Assembly: GCF_026168105.1 (NCBI RefSeq)
Contig: NZ_LBMW01000010.1
Span: 1-64,000 of the forward strand
From: Streptomyces hygroscopicus
GTDB taxonomy: Bacteria; Actinomycetota; Actinomycetes; Streptomycetales; Streptomycetaceae
DNA: 64,000 nt
Direction: 5' to 3'
Under the pieces are notes generated by a model that searched no databases, was not told the origin of the DNA, and saw only the letters and a program-made list of their open reading frames with translations. The position numbers and the translations under genes were made by a program. This document shows, one piece after another, positions 49,878-58,533 of this stretch. Numbering within the stretch: position 1 is the stretch's first letter; each line of letters begins with the position of its first letter.

Positions 49878-51521
49878 ATGACGGCCACATCCACATCTGC
49901 TGACGGCGGCTTGAGCGCCGGATCGCGACACCTCCGGCGAAACGTCGGTTTCTGGGGTCTGATGTTCGTCTCACTCGGATCGATCATCGGCTCCGGATGG
50001 CTGCTCGGGGCGCTGACCGCCGCCACGGTGGCGGGACCCGCATCGCTGCTGTCATGGATCCTGGCAGCCGCGATGCTGCTCGTCCTCGCGCTGGTGCACG
50101 CCGAACTCGGCGGCGCGTACCCGATGGCGGGCGGCACCGCCCGCTTCCCGTTCTTCTCCTTCGGCCCGCTGGCCGGATTCGCCTCCGGATGGTTCGGCTG
50201 GGTGCAGGCGGTGACCATCGCCCCGATCGAGGTCGAGGCGACGCTGTCCTACGTCTCGCACCTCGGCTGGGTGAAGGACAACATCGACATCCTGCACACG
50301 GACGGCACGCTCACCGGCACGGGCATCGTGATCGCCAGCGTCTTCATGCTGCTGTTCACGCTGATAAACGCGGTGGGCGTGAAACTGCTCTCCGACTCCA
50401 ATGCGGTCATGGTGGTCTGGAAGGCGCTCGTCCCGCTGCTGACCGTTGTCGTGCTGCTGACCGTGTCGTTCCACTCCGGAAACTTCACCGCAGGCGGTTT
50501 CGCCCCCTTCGGGGCGCACGGAGTGTTCGCGGCGCTGCCCGCCGGTGTCGTCTTCGCGACGATGGGCTTCGAGCAGGCCATCCAGATGGCCGGTGAGGCG
50601 CGCAACCCTCAGCGGGACCTCTCCCGTGCGGTGGTCGTCGCCATGATCGTCGGCGTGGTCATCTACCTGCTTCTGGAGGTCGCCTTCGTCGGAGCCCTCG
50701 ACCCGCACAACCTGGTGCACGGCTGGGCCAACCCGATCGGGAAGGGCAACTTCGGCCCGTACGTGACCCTCGCGTCCTCTGCGGGGATCGTCTGGCTGGC
50801 CGTCGTCCTCTACATCGACGCCGTGGTCTCCCCGGCCGGTACCGGCCTGCTCTACCTGGCGACCTCGTCCCGCCTGTCGTACGCGATGGGCAGTGAGCGG
50901 ACGCTGCCGCGGTTGCTGTCCCGGGTGAGCCTGCGCGGTGTGCCGCTCCCCTCGATCATCGTGTCCTTCGTGGTCGGCGAGATCGTCTTCCTGCCGTTCC
51001 CGAGCTGGCAGTCGCTGGTCGGCCTGATCACCTCGGCCACCGTGCTGATGTACGCCTTCGGCCCGGTGTCACTGCACGCGCTGCGGCTTCAGGACCCGGA
51101 CCGTGCGCGTCCGTACCGGCTGCCGGCCTGGAAGGTGCTCTCGCCGGTTGCCTTCGTCTGCGCCAACCTGATCATCTACTGGTCCGGTTTCGAGGCGGCA
51201 TGGAAGCTCGGTGCCAGCCTGCTGATCGGTCTCGCACTCTTCTTCGGCACCCGGTTCCTCGGCGTCCCGGCGCATGAGCGCCCCGACCTCCACTGGAAGG
51301 CTTCGGCGTGGATGTGGCCATGGCTCGGTGGGCTGGTCCTGGTCGGCTACCTCGGCCGGTACGGCGGCGACGAGACCATTCCGGAGTGGTGGGACCTGGC
51401 CGTGGTGACCCTGTTCAGCCTGGCCGTGTACTACGGAGCCGTGCGCGCCCAGATGCCGCGTGAGTACGTGAACAAGGTCCTCGCCGCGGACGAGGAGGTC
51501 GTCCTGACGTCCAACGGGTAG
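49878..51521 (+). CDS. APC-superfamily amino acid permease
   Basis: A 547-residue protein with about 12 membrane helices. ATG 49878 follows GGGAG by 7 bp. The first helix has F-V-S-L-G-S-I-I-G-S-G-W-L-L-G-A, the G-S-G substrate-binding bend of APC transporters. F-A-T-M-G-F-E-Q-A-I-Q-M-A-G-E-A-R-N-P lies in helix 6. Set between two LysR genes and next to lysine-catabolic genes, it is a candidate importer of lysine or pipecolate. The specificity is inferred from context only. It ends 4 bp before the convergent LysR gene. Confidence 0.9.
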   Translation: MTATSTSADGGLSAGSRHLRRNVGFWGLMFVSLGSIIGSGWLLGALTAATVAGPASLLSWILAAAMLLVLALVHAELGGAYPMAGGTARFPFFSFGPLAGFASGWFGWVQAVTIAPIEVEATLSYVSHLGWVKDNIDILHTDGTLTGTGIVIASVFMLLFTLINAVGVKLLSDSNAVMVVWKALVPLLTVVVLLTVSFHSGNFTAGGFAPFGAHGVFAALPAGVVFATMGFEQAIQMAGEARNPQRDLSRAVVVAMIVGVVIYLLLEVAFVGALDPHNLVHGWANPIGKGNFGPYVTLASSAGIVWLAVVLYIDAVVSPAGTGLLYLATSSRLSYAMGSERTLPRLLSRVSLRGVPLPSIIVSFVVGEIVFLPFPSWQSLVGLITSATVLMYAFGPVSLHALRLQDPDRARPYRLPAWKVLSPVAFVCANLIIYWSGFEAAWKLGASLLIGLALFFGTRFLGVPAHERPDLHWKASAWMWPWLGGLVLVGYLGRYGGDETIPEWWDLAVVTLFSLAVYYGAVRAQMPREYVNKVLAADEEVVLTSNG

Positions 51522-51525
51522 GCCC

Positions 51526-52491
51526 TCACCGCAGCGGCCGTCGGTGTATCCGGCCCCGGGCCGAGATCTGCTCCGCCTGTCCGTCCCGGGTCGGGTGCAC
51601 GTACGGCTCTCCTGCCGGTACCGCGCTGCGCAGGGAGCGGATCATCGTGCCGAGCAGCGGGTTGCTGTTCTCGCTTCGGTGCAGGGCCATCACCCGGCGG
51701 AACGCGGACCGGTGCGTGAGCCGGGTGGCCTCCACCGACGGGCTGGGCGCGTGCCCGAGCCCCGGCACGATCGCCACGCCGAGTCCGGCGGACACCAACT
51801 CCCACACGACGGCGTAGTTGTTGCTGCGGAAGGCCACCTCGGCCTCGAACCCGGCAGCCGCGCAGAGCCGGGTGAGTGAGAGGGCACCGGCCGTCCCCTC
51901 CCGGCTGGCGATCCAGCGGACTCGTGACAGCCCGGCCAGGCGTGGGCTCAGACCGCTGTCACGGGCTCTGAGCAGCACAAGGTCCTCGCGCACGAGCTGA
52001 TGGCGGACCAGACCGTCCGGCCACTGCAGAGGACTGAGCCCGTACTCGTACACCAGCGCCACGTCCAGATCACCGTCGTTCAGCGCGGCGACGAGCTCGT
52101 CCGGCTCGCCCTCTTCCAGCTGGATCTGCGCCCGCGGATGGGTCGCGGTCAGCGCCGACAGCGCCGGTGGCACGAGCCGCACGCTTGCGGTGGGGAAGCT
52201 GCCCAGCCTCAGCCGACCGGTGGCGCCGGTGGCGAGCTGGTGCACCTGGTGGCCGAGGTCGTCGATGGCGGCCAGCACCGGGATGCTGAGGTCGACCAGC
52301 CGTTGGGCGGCCGCGGTCGCCCGGATGCCGTGCGCCTCCCGCTCGAACAGCACCAGCCCGGTCTCCTTCTCCAGCGCCGAGATCTGCTGCGAGATGGCGG
52401 AGGCGGTGTAGCCGAGGTCGCGGGCCGCGATGACGAACGAGCCGGTGCGCACGACGGCCCGCAACGTGAGCAGCTGCTGCGGCTTGAGCAA
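51526..52491 (-). CDS. LysR-family regulator divergent from the YdiJ-like gene
   Basis: A 321-residue LysR protein from TTG 52491; AGGAGG six bases upstream decides the start. The winged helix is L-L-T-L-R-A-V-V-R-T-G-S-F-V-I-A-A-R-D-L-G-Y-T-A-S, then Q-Q-I-S-A-L-E-K-E-T-G. The effector domain begins G-R-L-R-L-G-S-F-P-T. It is divergent from the D-2-hydroxyglutarate dehydrogenase-like gene and most likely controls it. It is a distant paralogue of the LysR at 48799. Confidence 0.91.
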   Translation of the reverse strand: MLKPQQLLTLRAVVRTGSFVIAARDLGYTASAISQQISALEKETGLVLFEREAHGIRATAAAQRLVDLSIPVLAAIDDLGHQVHQLATGATGRLRLGSFPTASVRLVPPALSALTATHPRAQIQLEEGEPDELVAALNDGDLDVALVYEYGLSPLQWPDGLVRHQLVREDLVLLRARDSGLSPRLAGLSRVRWIASREGTAGALSLTRLCAAAGFEAEVAFRSNNYAVVWELVSAGLGVAIVPGLGHAPSPSVEATRLTHRSAFRRVMALHRSENSNPLLGTMIRSLRSAVPAGEPYVHPTRDGQAEQISARGRIHRRPLR

Positions 52492-52532
52492 TGTCTTCCT
52501 CCTGCCGGCCTCCAGAACGGATATTCGAGCAT

Positions 52533-52543
52533 AAGCAGTGCTT
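52533..52543. promoter_or_regulatory. Short palindrome in the lysR/ydiJ-like divergent region
   Basis: AAGCAGTGCTT (52533-52543) is a perfect palindrome with 5-bp arms around a central G, in the 165-bp region between the two starts. It could be part of a LysR site. Too short to be sure. Confidence 0.35.
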
Positions 52544-52656
52544 TCCCTGGAGGGAGAATTCCTTCGTGCTGCTGGCTCTTGTGGGCCGCCGCACGGGTGC
52601 GGATCGTAGCCGTGACGAGGTCGTATGTGACCGATGAGGAACAAGGAGCAACCGCA

Positions 52657-55584
52657 GTGACGGCGACAGTGCAGGACCCGGAACGTCTCGACGCGGCAGC
52701 CGTGACCGAGGCGCTCGCGCAGGGCGACTGCGGTGAGGTGGACGGCGATGCCGGACGCCGGGCCCAGTACTCGGCCGACGCCTCCAACTACCGTCAGATC
52801 CCGTTGGCCGTGGTCTTCCCCCGCGAGCGCCGGCACGTGCTCAACACGATCACCGTGTGCCGCCGCCTGGGTGTCCCGATCACCTCGCGCGGCGCGGGCA
52901 CCAGCACCTCTGGCCAGGCCGTCGGCTCCGGCGTGGTCATGGACTTCTCCCGCTACTTCAACCGCCTCCTCGCGCTGGACCCCGACGCGGGCACGGCGAC
53001 GGTGCAGCCCGGCATCGTCCTGGACGACCTGCAACGGGCCGCCGGCGAACACGGCCTGGTCTTCGGCGCGGACCCCTCGACCCACAGCCGCTGCACGCTC
53101 GGCGGCATGATCGGCAACAACGCGTGCGGCTCGCACTCCGTCGCCTGGGGGCGAACCGCGGAGAACGTGCTGGAACTCGAAGTGGTCACCTACCGCGGGA
53201 CCGTGCTGCGGCTCAGCGAAATGACCCAGGCGGAGATCGACGCAGCCGTCGCCGCCGGCGATGACCGCGCCCAGCTCATCGCGGCTCTGCACCGTCTGGC
53301 CGAGCACAATCTGGCCACCCTGCGCACCGAGTTGGGCCGGTTTCCCCGGCAGATCTCCGGCTACGCGCTCGAACACCTGCTGCCGGAGCGACGCTTCAAC
53401 CTCGCCCGGGCGCTGGTCGGCAGCGAGGGCACACTCGCCGTCATCCTCTCGGCCACCGTCCGCCTGGTGGCTCCGCCGCCCGCCCGGGCCCTGGTCGTGC
53501 TCGGCTACCGGGACGCCTGCGCCGCCGCCGACGCCGTCCCGGCCCTGCTCAAGCACCGGCTCCTGGCGCTGGAAGGACTCGACCAGGCCCTGACCGACAT
53601 CGTCACCCGGCCGGAGACCCGTCGGACGATCGACACCCTGCCTCGCGCGCAGGCGTGGTTGTTCGCCGAACTCGGCGGGCAGCAGGACGAACTCCCCCGG
53701 CTGGCCGAGGAACTCACCGCGGCGGCCGGCCGGACCGACGGGTTCACCGGCCATGAGATCGTCACCGATCCCGTACGGGACCGTCAGCTGTGGCGCATCA
53801 GGGAAGACGGAGCCGGCCTCGCCACCCGCCTGCCTGGGGGTACCTCGCAGCCCCCCAGGGCCGGGGGAGGCTCCGAGGCCTGGCCCGGCTGGGAGGACGC
53901 GGCCGTACCGCCCGACCAACTCGGCTCCTACCTACGCCGGTTCACCGAACTGCTCGGCCGTCATCAGCTGCAGGGAGCCGTCTACGGGCACTTCGGCGAG
54001 GGCTGCCTGCACGTACGCATCGACTTCGACTTCACCACCGAAGCCGGCACCGCCGTCTTCCGGGCCTTCGTCACCGAAGCCGCCGAACTCGTCGCCGCAC
54101 ACGGCGGCTCCCTCTCGGGAGAGCACGGCGACGGCCAGGCGCGCTCCGAACTGCTGCCGCTGATGTACGGCCCCGAAGTCATCGCCCTGTTCGAGCAGTT
54201 CAAGGGCGTCTGGGATCCCGACAACGGCCTGAATCCCGGAATGATCGTCGACCCGCTGCCCGTTGACGGCAACCTGCGGGTCAGCCCGCACCGCACCCCC
54301 CTGCCGCTGACCACCGTCTTCCCCTTCCACGCCGACGACGGCGACTTCGCCAAGGCCACCCGCCGGTGTGTCGGCGTCGGCAAGTGCCGCACGGCCGCCC
54401 CGCGCGGCGACGTCATGTGCCCCAGCTACCGCGTCACCCTCGACGAGAAGGACTCCACCCGCGGCCGCGCCCGCCTGCTGTACGAAATGACCCAGGGCGA
54501 GGTCATCACCGACGGCTGGCGGTCCACCGAAGTGCGCGACGCACTCGATCTGTGCCTGTCGTGCAAGGGATGCAGCGCCGACTGCCCGGTCGGCGTGGAC
54601 GTGGCGACGTACAAGTCGGAATTCCTGCACCACCATTACAAGGGACGTCTTCGTCCGGCATCGCACTACACCATGGGCTGGCTGCCCCTGCTGTCCCGGC
54701 TCGCCGCCCGCATGCCCAGGCTGGTCAACGCCCTCACGGGATCCCGCCTCGCACCGGCGATCAAGCGGCTGAGCGGCATCGCCGCCGAGCGCGACGTTCC
54801 GCGCTTCGCCGACCGGACCTTCCTGGCCTGGTTCCGCGCCCGCACTCCCGAGGGCGACGGGCGGCGCGGCCCGGTCATGCTGTGGGTGGACTCCTTCAAC
54901 AACCACTTCACGCCCGACGTCCTCAAGGCGGGTGTGGCAGTCCTGGAGCACGCCGGATACCGGGTCCAGGTGCCGGACGGCACCCAGTGCTGCGGGCTCA
55001 CCTGGATCACCACCGGACAGCTGGGCGTCGCCCGACGTATCGCCCGCCGCACCGCCACCGCGCTCGCCCCGGCCACCAGCGCCGGCGTTCCGGTCGTGGG
55101 CCTGGAGCCGAGCTGCACGGCAGCGCTGAGATCCGATCTGCCCGAGCTCCTGGACGGTGACGCCGGCGCCCGTGCGCTCGCCCGGTCCACCCTCACCCTC
55201 GCCGAACTCCTCCTCCACCACACCCCGGGCTGGCAGCCTCCGCACCTCGACGCCCGCTCCATCAGCCAGACCCACTGCCACCAGCACGCCACCAGCGGTT
55301 TCACCGCCGACAGCGAACTCCTGGAAGCCATGGGCGTCGACAACAGCGTTCTGGACTCCGGCTGCTGCGGCCTGGCGGGAAACTTCGGCTTCGAACGCGG
55401 CCACTACGAGGTGTCCGTCGCGGCCGGCGAACAGGTCCTCCTGCCCGCGGTCCGGGCTGCCGCACCGGACACCGTCGTCCTGGCGGACGGCTTCAGCTGC
55501 CGCACCCAGATCACGCAGCAGACCGACCGCGGCGGGACGCACCTCGCCGAGCTCATCGCCCGCGCCCTGCCCCCGCAGCCCTGA
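52657..55584 (+). CDS. FAD/Fe-S D-2-hydroxyacid dehydrogenase, YdiJ-like (candidate D-2-hydroxyglutarate dehydrogenase)
   Basis: A 975-residue fusion from GTG 52657 (AAGGAG 7 bp upstream). The FAD-binding VAO domain has I-T-S-R-G-A-G-T-S-T-S-G-Q-A-V and N-N-A-C-G-S-H-S. The substrate/flavin C-terminal part has Y-G-H-F-G-E-G-C-L-H-V-R. Iron-sulfur ligands follow as C-V-G-V-G-K-C with M-C-P-S, and C-L-S-C-K-G-C-S-A-D-C-P. Two CCG-type domains (Q-C-C-G-L-T-W; S-G-C-C-G-L-A-G-N) close the protein. This is the YdiJ arrangement, and YdiJ oxidises D-2-hydroxyglutarate to 2-oxoglutarate. That is exactly the product of HglS 5 kb away. Confidence 0.88.
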   Translation: MTATVQDPERLDAAAVTEALAQGDCGEVDGDAGRRAQYSADASNYRQIPLAVVFPRERRHVLNTITVCRRLGVPITSRGAGTSTSGQAVGSGVVMDFSRYFNRLLALDPDAGTATVQPGIVLDDLQRAAGEHGLVFGADPSTHSRCTLGGMIGNNACGSHSVAWGRTAENVLELEVVTYRGTVLRLSEMTQAEIDAAVAAGDDRAQLIAALHRLAEHNLATLRTELGRFPRQISGYALEHLLPERRFNLARALVGSEGTLAVILSATVRLVAPPPARALVVLGYRDACAAADAVPALLKHRLLALEGLDQALTDIVTRPETRRTIDTLPRAQAWLFAELGGQQDELPRLAEELTAAAGRTDGFTGHEIVTDPVRDRQLWRIREDGAGLATRLPGGTSQPPRAGGGSEAWPGWEDAAVPPDQLGSYLRRFTELLGRHQLQGAVYGHFGEGCLHVRIDFDFTTEAGTAVFRAFVTEAAELVAAHGGSLSGEHGDGQARSELLPLMYGPEVIALFEQFKGVWDPDNGLNPGMIVDPLPVDGNLRVSPHRTPLPLTTVFPFHADDGDFAKATRRCVGVGKCRTAAPRGDVMCPSYRVTLDEKDSTRGRARLLYEMTQGEVITDGWRSTEVRDALDLCLSCKGCSADCPVGVDVATYKSEFLHHHYKGRLRPASHYTMGWLPLLSRLAARMPRLVNALTGSRLAPAIKRLSGIAAERDVPRFADRTFLAWFRARTPEGDGRRGPVMLWVDSFNNHFTPDVLKAGVAVLEHAGYRVQVPDGTQCCGLTWITTGQLGVARRIARRTATALAPATSAGVPVVGLEPSCTAALRSDLPELLDGDAGARALARSTLTLAELLLHHTPGWQPPHLDARSISQTHCHQHATSGFTADSELLEAMGVDNSVLDSGCCGLAGNFGFERGHYEVSVAAGEQVLLPAVRAAAPDTVVLADGFSCRTQITQQTDRGGTHLAELIARALPPQP

Positions 55585-55594
55585 CCCACCGGCC

Positions 55595-55647
55595 CGTTTC
55601 CTCAGCCGGTTTCATCAGCCCGTTTCATCAGCAGGCGATTCATCAGC
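55595..55647. repeat. Four-copy 12-bp repeat between the YdiJ-like and dehydrogenase genes
   Basis: Copies CGTTTCCTCAGC (55595-55606), GGTTTCATCAGC (55608-55619), CGTTTCATCAGC (55621-55632) and CGATTCATCAGC (55636-55647) repeat at 13-15 bp. The array fills most of the 81-bp gap before the dehydrogenase ribosome site. It may be a regulator array or a replication-slippage product. Confidence 0.75.
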
Positions 55648-55665
55648 AGACAAGGAACCCGCACC

Positions 55666-56811
55666 GTGACTGACGCACTGTCTCTCGTCGACGACTGGGG
55701 CCCCGAAAAGATCGTCGTCGTCTCCCACCGGCGCACCGGCATGAAGGGCGTCCTGGTCATCGACAACACCGCACGCGGCGTCGGCAAGGGCGGCACCCGG
55801 ATGAGCCCCACCGTCTCCGTCGGCGAAGTCGCCCGCCTGGCCCGTGTCATGACGTGGAAGTGGGCCGGCGTGGACCTCTTCTACGGCGGCGCGAAGGCCG
55901 GCATCGTCGCGGACCCGGCCTCGCCCGACAAGGAGGCGATCCTGCGAGCCTTCGCCCGCGCCCTGTCCAACGAGGTGCCCCGTGAATACGTCATGGGCCT
56001 CGACATGGGCCTGACCGAGGACGACGCGGCGATCATCCAGGACGAGCTCGGCGACCGCGGCGCGGCCGTCGGCACCCCGGCCCACCTCGGCGGGGTCGCC
56101 TATGACAAGCTCGGCGTCACCGGATACGGAGTCGCAGAGGCCGCCGACGCCGCCGCCGGGCACCTCCAGCTGCCGCTCAGCGGTGCCAGGGTCGCCATCC
56201 AGGGGTTCGGAGCCGTCGGCCGCGCCGCCGCCACGCGGTTCGCCGAACTCGGCGCCACCGTCGTCGCCGTGTCCACCGCCAAGGGAAGCCTGCACGACCC
56301 CACCGGACTGGACGTGCCCGCCCTGCAGGCCGCCAAGGAGGAGCACGGCGACGACTTCGTCACCCGCCACCACCAGGGCGCCGTCATATCACCCGGCAAG
56401 GAACTCACCGTCGACTGCGACATTCTGGTCCCGGCGGCCCTGCAGGACGTCATCGACGACACGACCGCGCACCAGATCAAGGCCAAGCTGGTCGTGGAGG
56501 GCGCCAACCTGCCCACCTCACCCCGGGCACAGTCCATCCTCGCCGAACGCGACATCCCCGTGCTGCCCGACTTCGTCGCCAACGCCGGCGGTGTCGTCGC
56601 CGCCGCCTTCGCCATGGACGCCCGCTACTCCGGATTCCGCCCCGAAGCCTCAACCATCTTCGAGACGATCTCCAAGCGACTGCGCACCAACGCCGTCACC
56701 GTCCTCGAAGAAGCCCAGCGCCGCGCCACCACCCCGCACATCGCCGGCCGCGGCCTCGCCGAGGAACGCGTCCGCGCCGCCATGCTCAGCAAGGGCCGCG
56801 TCGGCTCCTGA
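55666..56811 (+). CDS. Glu/Leu/Phe/Val dehydrogenase family protein
   Basis: A 381-residue amino acid dehydrogenase from GTG 55666 (AAGGA upstream). It has G-V-G-K-G-G-T-R-M-S-P (substrate Lys), F-Y-G-G-A-K-A-G-I (catalytic Lys), V-P-R-E-Y-V-M-G-L-D-M-G, and the NAD-binding I-Q-G-F-G-A-V-G-R-A. It interconverts an amino acid and its 2-oxoacid with NAD(P). Its position after the 2-oxoglutarate-forming YdiJ-like gene suggests glutamate/2-oxoglutarate, which would also recycle glutamate made by an aminoadipate transaminase. It is shorter than typical GDH, so branched-chain or other specificity is possible. Confidence 0.9.
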   Translation: MTDALSLVDDWGPEKIVVVSHRRTGMKGVLVIDNTARGVGKGGTRMSPTVSVGEVARLARVMTWKWAGVDLFYGGAKAGIVADPASPDKEAILRAFARALSNEVPREYVMGLDMGLTEDDAAIIQDELGDRGAAVGTPAHLGGVAYDKLGVTGYGVAEAADAAAGHLQLPLSGARVAIQGFGAVGRAAATRFAELGATVVAVSTAKGSLHDPTGLDVPALQAAKEEHGDDFVTRHHQGAVISPGKELTVDCDILVPAALQDVIDDTTAHQIKAKLVVEGANLPTSPRAQSILAERDIPVLPDFVANAGGVVAAAFAMDARYSGFRPEASTIFETISKRLRTNAVTVLEEAQRRATTPHIAGRGLAEERVRAAMLSKGRVGS

Positions 56812-56870
56812 CCCGACGAACCCGACGCGACTCAGTGGCCACCATCGACAGTCGGCCTCCTCGAAGCAGA

Positions 56871-57404
56871 TCAGGGAGGCCGACGGCGAAGGGAGGCAAC
56901 ACGCCGGGACTTGATCGATGAGTGGATTTCCCTGTGTTGTGGACCTTCAGCCTCGCCGGTCGCCGGTCGCCGATCGATGCGGTCGATGGCCGCCCGAAGC
57001 TCGACCAGCCCCTCCTCCAGGGTTCCCGCGTCCGCCTCTTCGGGGGACTCAGCGATGCCGAACCAGCCGTGGAAAAAGCACCGTCGCTTCCCAAGCCGAC
57101 GACGCCCGCCGGTCTCTACGCGGGCCTCGACCGGCCAACCCAGCTGATCGCGCAACCTGCCCGGATCGCCGCCGCGCCACTCGGGCCAGGGCTTGGACCA
57201 GGTCTGACCCTCCTCGGGAGGAACGTTGACCGGAAGGCCCGCCGCAAGGAATGCGCGGTGGTCGTCCGCGAACTCGAAGCCGTACTCCCGCTCGATGCGC
57301 GCGAACTCGGCATCTGTCAGCCCCGGCTCGAACTCACAGAGCCCTGTCTGCGCCAGGAGCCGTGCGGCCTCAGCGCCCAGGCGTGCCCCCTCATTGCTGA
57401 TCAC
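56871..57404 (-). CDS. SUKH (SMI1/KNR4)-like protein with divergent C-terminus
   Basis: A 177-residue protein from GTG 57404. The N-terminal 100 residues look like a SUKH domain: G-L-T-D-A-E-F-A-R-I-E-R-E-Y-G-F-E-F-A-D-D-H-R-A-F-L-A-A-G, then W-P-E-W-R-G-G-D-P-G-R-L-R-D-Q-L-G-W-P-V. The expected D-V-E-x-N-G-F-W core is missing. Instead comes F-F-H-G-W-F-G-I-A-E-S-P-E-E-A-D-A-G-T-L-E-E-G. It may be a fusion of two partial sequences. SUKH proteins often act as immunity proteins, but no toxin gene is nearby. Function unknown. Confidence 0.6.
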   Translation of the reverse strand: MISNEGARLGAEAARLLAQTGLCEFEPGLTDAEFARIEREYGFEFADDHRAFLAAGLPVNVPPEEGQTWSKPWPEWRGGDPGRLRDQLGWPVEARVETGGRRRLGKRRCFFHGWFGIAESPEEADAGTLEEGLVELRAAIDRIDRRPATGEAEGPQHREIHSSIKSRRVASLRRRPP

Positions 57405-57577
57405 CGACGCACGGTAGCGCCGACCAGCGCCCGCCGTCACCCGAGTTGTGCACGGGCTCCGTCCCAGTTTCCGTCTCATCCGGCACCGTCCACGGCCGTA
57501 CGGGCGAGCCCGGCCCAAGTCGAAGCCGGGACCAGAAGCTGGGACGTAGACCGATCAGGTACGGGACAATAGCGGCC

Positions 57578-58171
57578 GTGAATGACACGGTCGCGGTTGC
57601 CTTGGTCACTTCTTTGTCAACGCTGACCGCTGCAGCGCTGGCGGGCTCGGTCTCGGCCTGGACAACCAGTAGGCAACTACGGCATCAGGCTCTACTGGCA
57701 GGGGAGGAACGCGCCGAGCAACGCGCGAACTCCTACAGGGAGATGCGGCGCGAGTCGTACGAGCGATTCCTGTCTCGGGCTGATGCTGCCTACCGAGTGC
57801 TGGATAGCGGCTGGACGGCAAGGCCGTTCACCGAGCCACCGCATTGGGAAGCGGGATTCGCTGCACGCAGGGCACTGGACGAGGCTTACATCCGGGTTCG
57901 TCTGGTGGGACCGGAGAACGTCGCAGAGCTGGGAGCCGCAGTAGTGCGGGGCATAGGTGACGAATTTCGACTGCATGCACGTGTCGTGGGCTCTCATCCC
58001 GATGCGACGGACTGCGCCGCTGAGCTCGATCCGTCTACCCGAACGCAAGTGCTCCAGGCTCGGTTTGCCACGAACGGCGAGTTCGTCGCCGCGGCGCGCC
58101 GGGCACTCGGTGCTGAGCTCGCGCAGATACCCGACGCGGTCAACGCTGGGCGGAGCCCATCGACACGGTGA
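57578..58171 (+). CDS. Membrane-anchored protein with coiled-coil, function unknown
   Basis: A 197-residue protein from GTG 57578. One N-terminal membrane helix (V-A-L-V-T-S-L-S-T-L-T-A-A-A-L-A-G) is followed by a charged helical stretch (E-E-R-A-E-Q-R-A-N-S-Y-R-E-M-R-R-E-S-Y-E-R-F-L) that looks like a coiled coil, then a mixed domain. No ribosome site is visible. GACAAT at about 57564-57569 could be a -10 element, so a leaderless transcript is possible. Proteins of this layout are common in Streptomyces without known function. Confidence 0.65.
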   Translation: MNDTVAVALVTSLSTLTAAALAGSVSAWTTSRQLRHQALLAGEERAEQRANSYREMRRESYERFLSRADAAYRVLDSGWTARPFTEPPHWEAGFAARRALDEAYIRVRLVGPENVAELGAAVVRGIGDEFRLHARVVGSHPDATDCAAELDPSTRTQVLQARFATNGEFVAAARRALGAELAQIPDAVNAGRSPSTR

Positions 58172-58533
58172 ATCGAGCCTTTCGAAGAGGGCGCGCGCGG
58201 CCGTGGACGACGCACTGATCCGGCACAACCTTTGCCGGATCAAGGGCGCGGATCGGCGAGGTCGGCGACTGCGGTCGCGATGAGCCGATCGGCCGACTCG
58301 GGTGGCAGGGAGGGGTTGGTGGCCAACCCCTGCAGGACGGGGTTCACGGGGAATCATCGTGCCGGAAGCGTGGTCGGGCGGCTCGAGATTTCAGCGCTGA
58401 TACGGTCCCGTCAGCATCCGGTGAAGCCCTCACCGAACCCCGCGGCGCCGGTCTTACGGACGCCTTCGGCGTTCCCGCGGATGCCGCCGTCCGAGCGGCA
58501 CGCGGCCCGTCCGGCCGGGCCCCGCCCTCCGCG
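58172..58533. other. Gap with a short gene fragment and a hairpin
   Basis: This is about 360 bp between the membrane protein and the alpha/beta hydrolase. A perfect hairpin GGGGTTGG-TGG-CCAACCCC (58312-58330) stands out, but it falls inside the small coding-like fragment on the minus strand (58240-58347). Nothing else recognisable. Confidence 0.5.
58240..58347 (-). pseudogene. N-terminal fragment of a leucine-rich-repeat-variant/HEAT-like protein
   Basis: From a GTG at 58347 the minus strand reads N-P-V-L-Q-G-L-A-T-N-P-S-L-P-P-E, then D-R-L-I-A and a TGA at 58240 (35 residues). The N-P-x-L-x-x-L-A-x-N-P-x-L-P pattern is the start of actinobacterial repeat proteins that normally run for hundreds of residues. 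Here it ends at once. Either a truncated gene or a very small ORF; recognition is by pattern only. Confidence 0.4.

Noticed and set aside
52000-52656. Upstream extension of the YdiJ-like open frame through the LysR gene
   Set aside because: It is antisense to the LysR gene and lacks family motifs; GTG 52657 has AAGGAG at proper distance.
56871-57404. Toxin-immunity locus suggested by the SUKH domain
   Set aside because: No polymorphic toxin, secretion or RHS-type gene is adjacent.
58312-58330. Perfect GGGGTTGG-TGG-CCAACCCC hairpin as a terminator
   Set aside because: It is about 140 bp past the nearest plus-strand stop and inside the repeat-protein fragment, where it encodes L-A-T-N-P; terminator function is not convincing.
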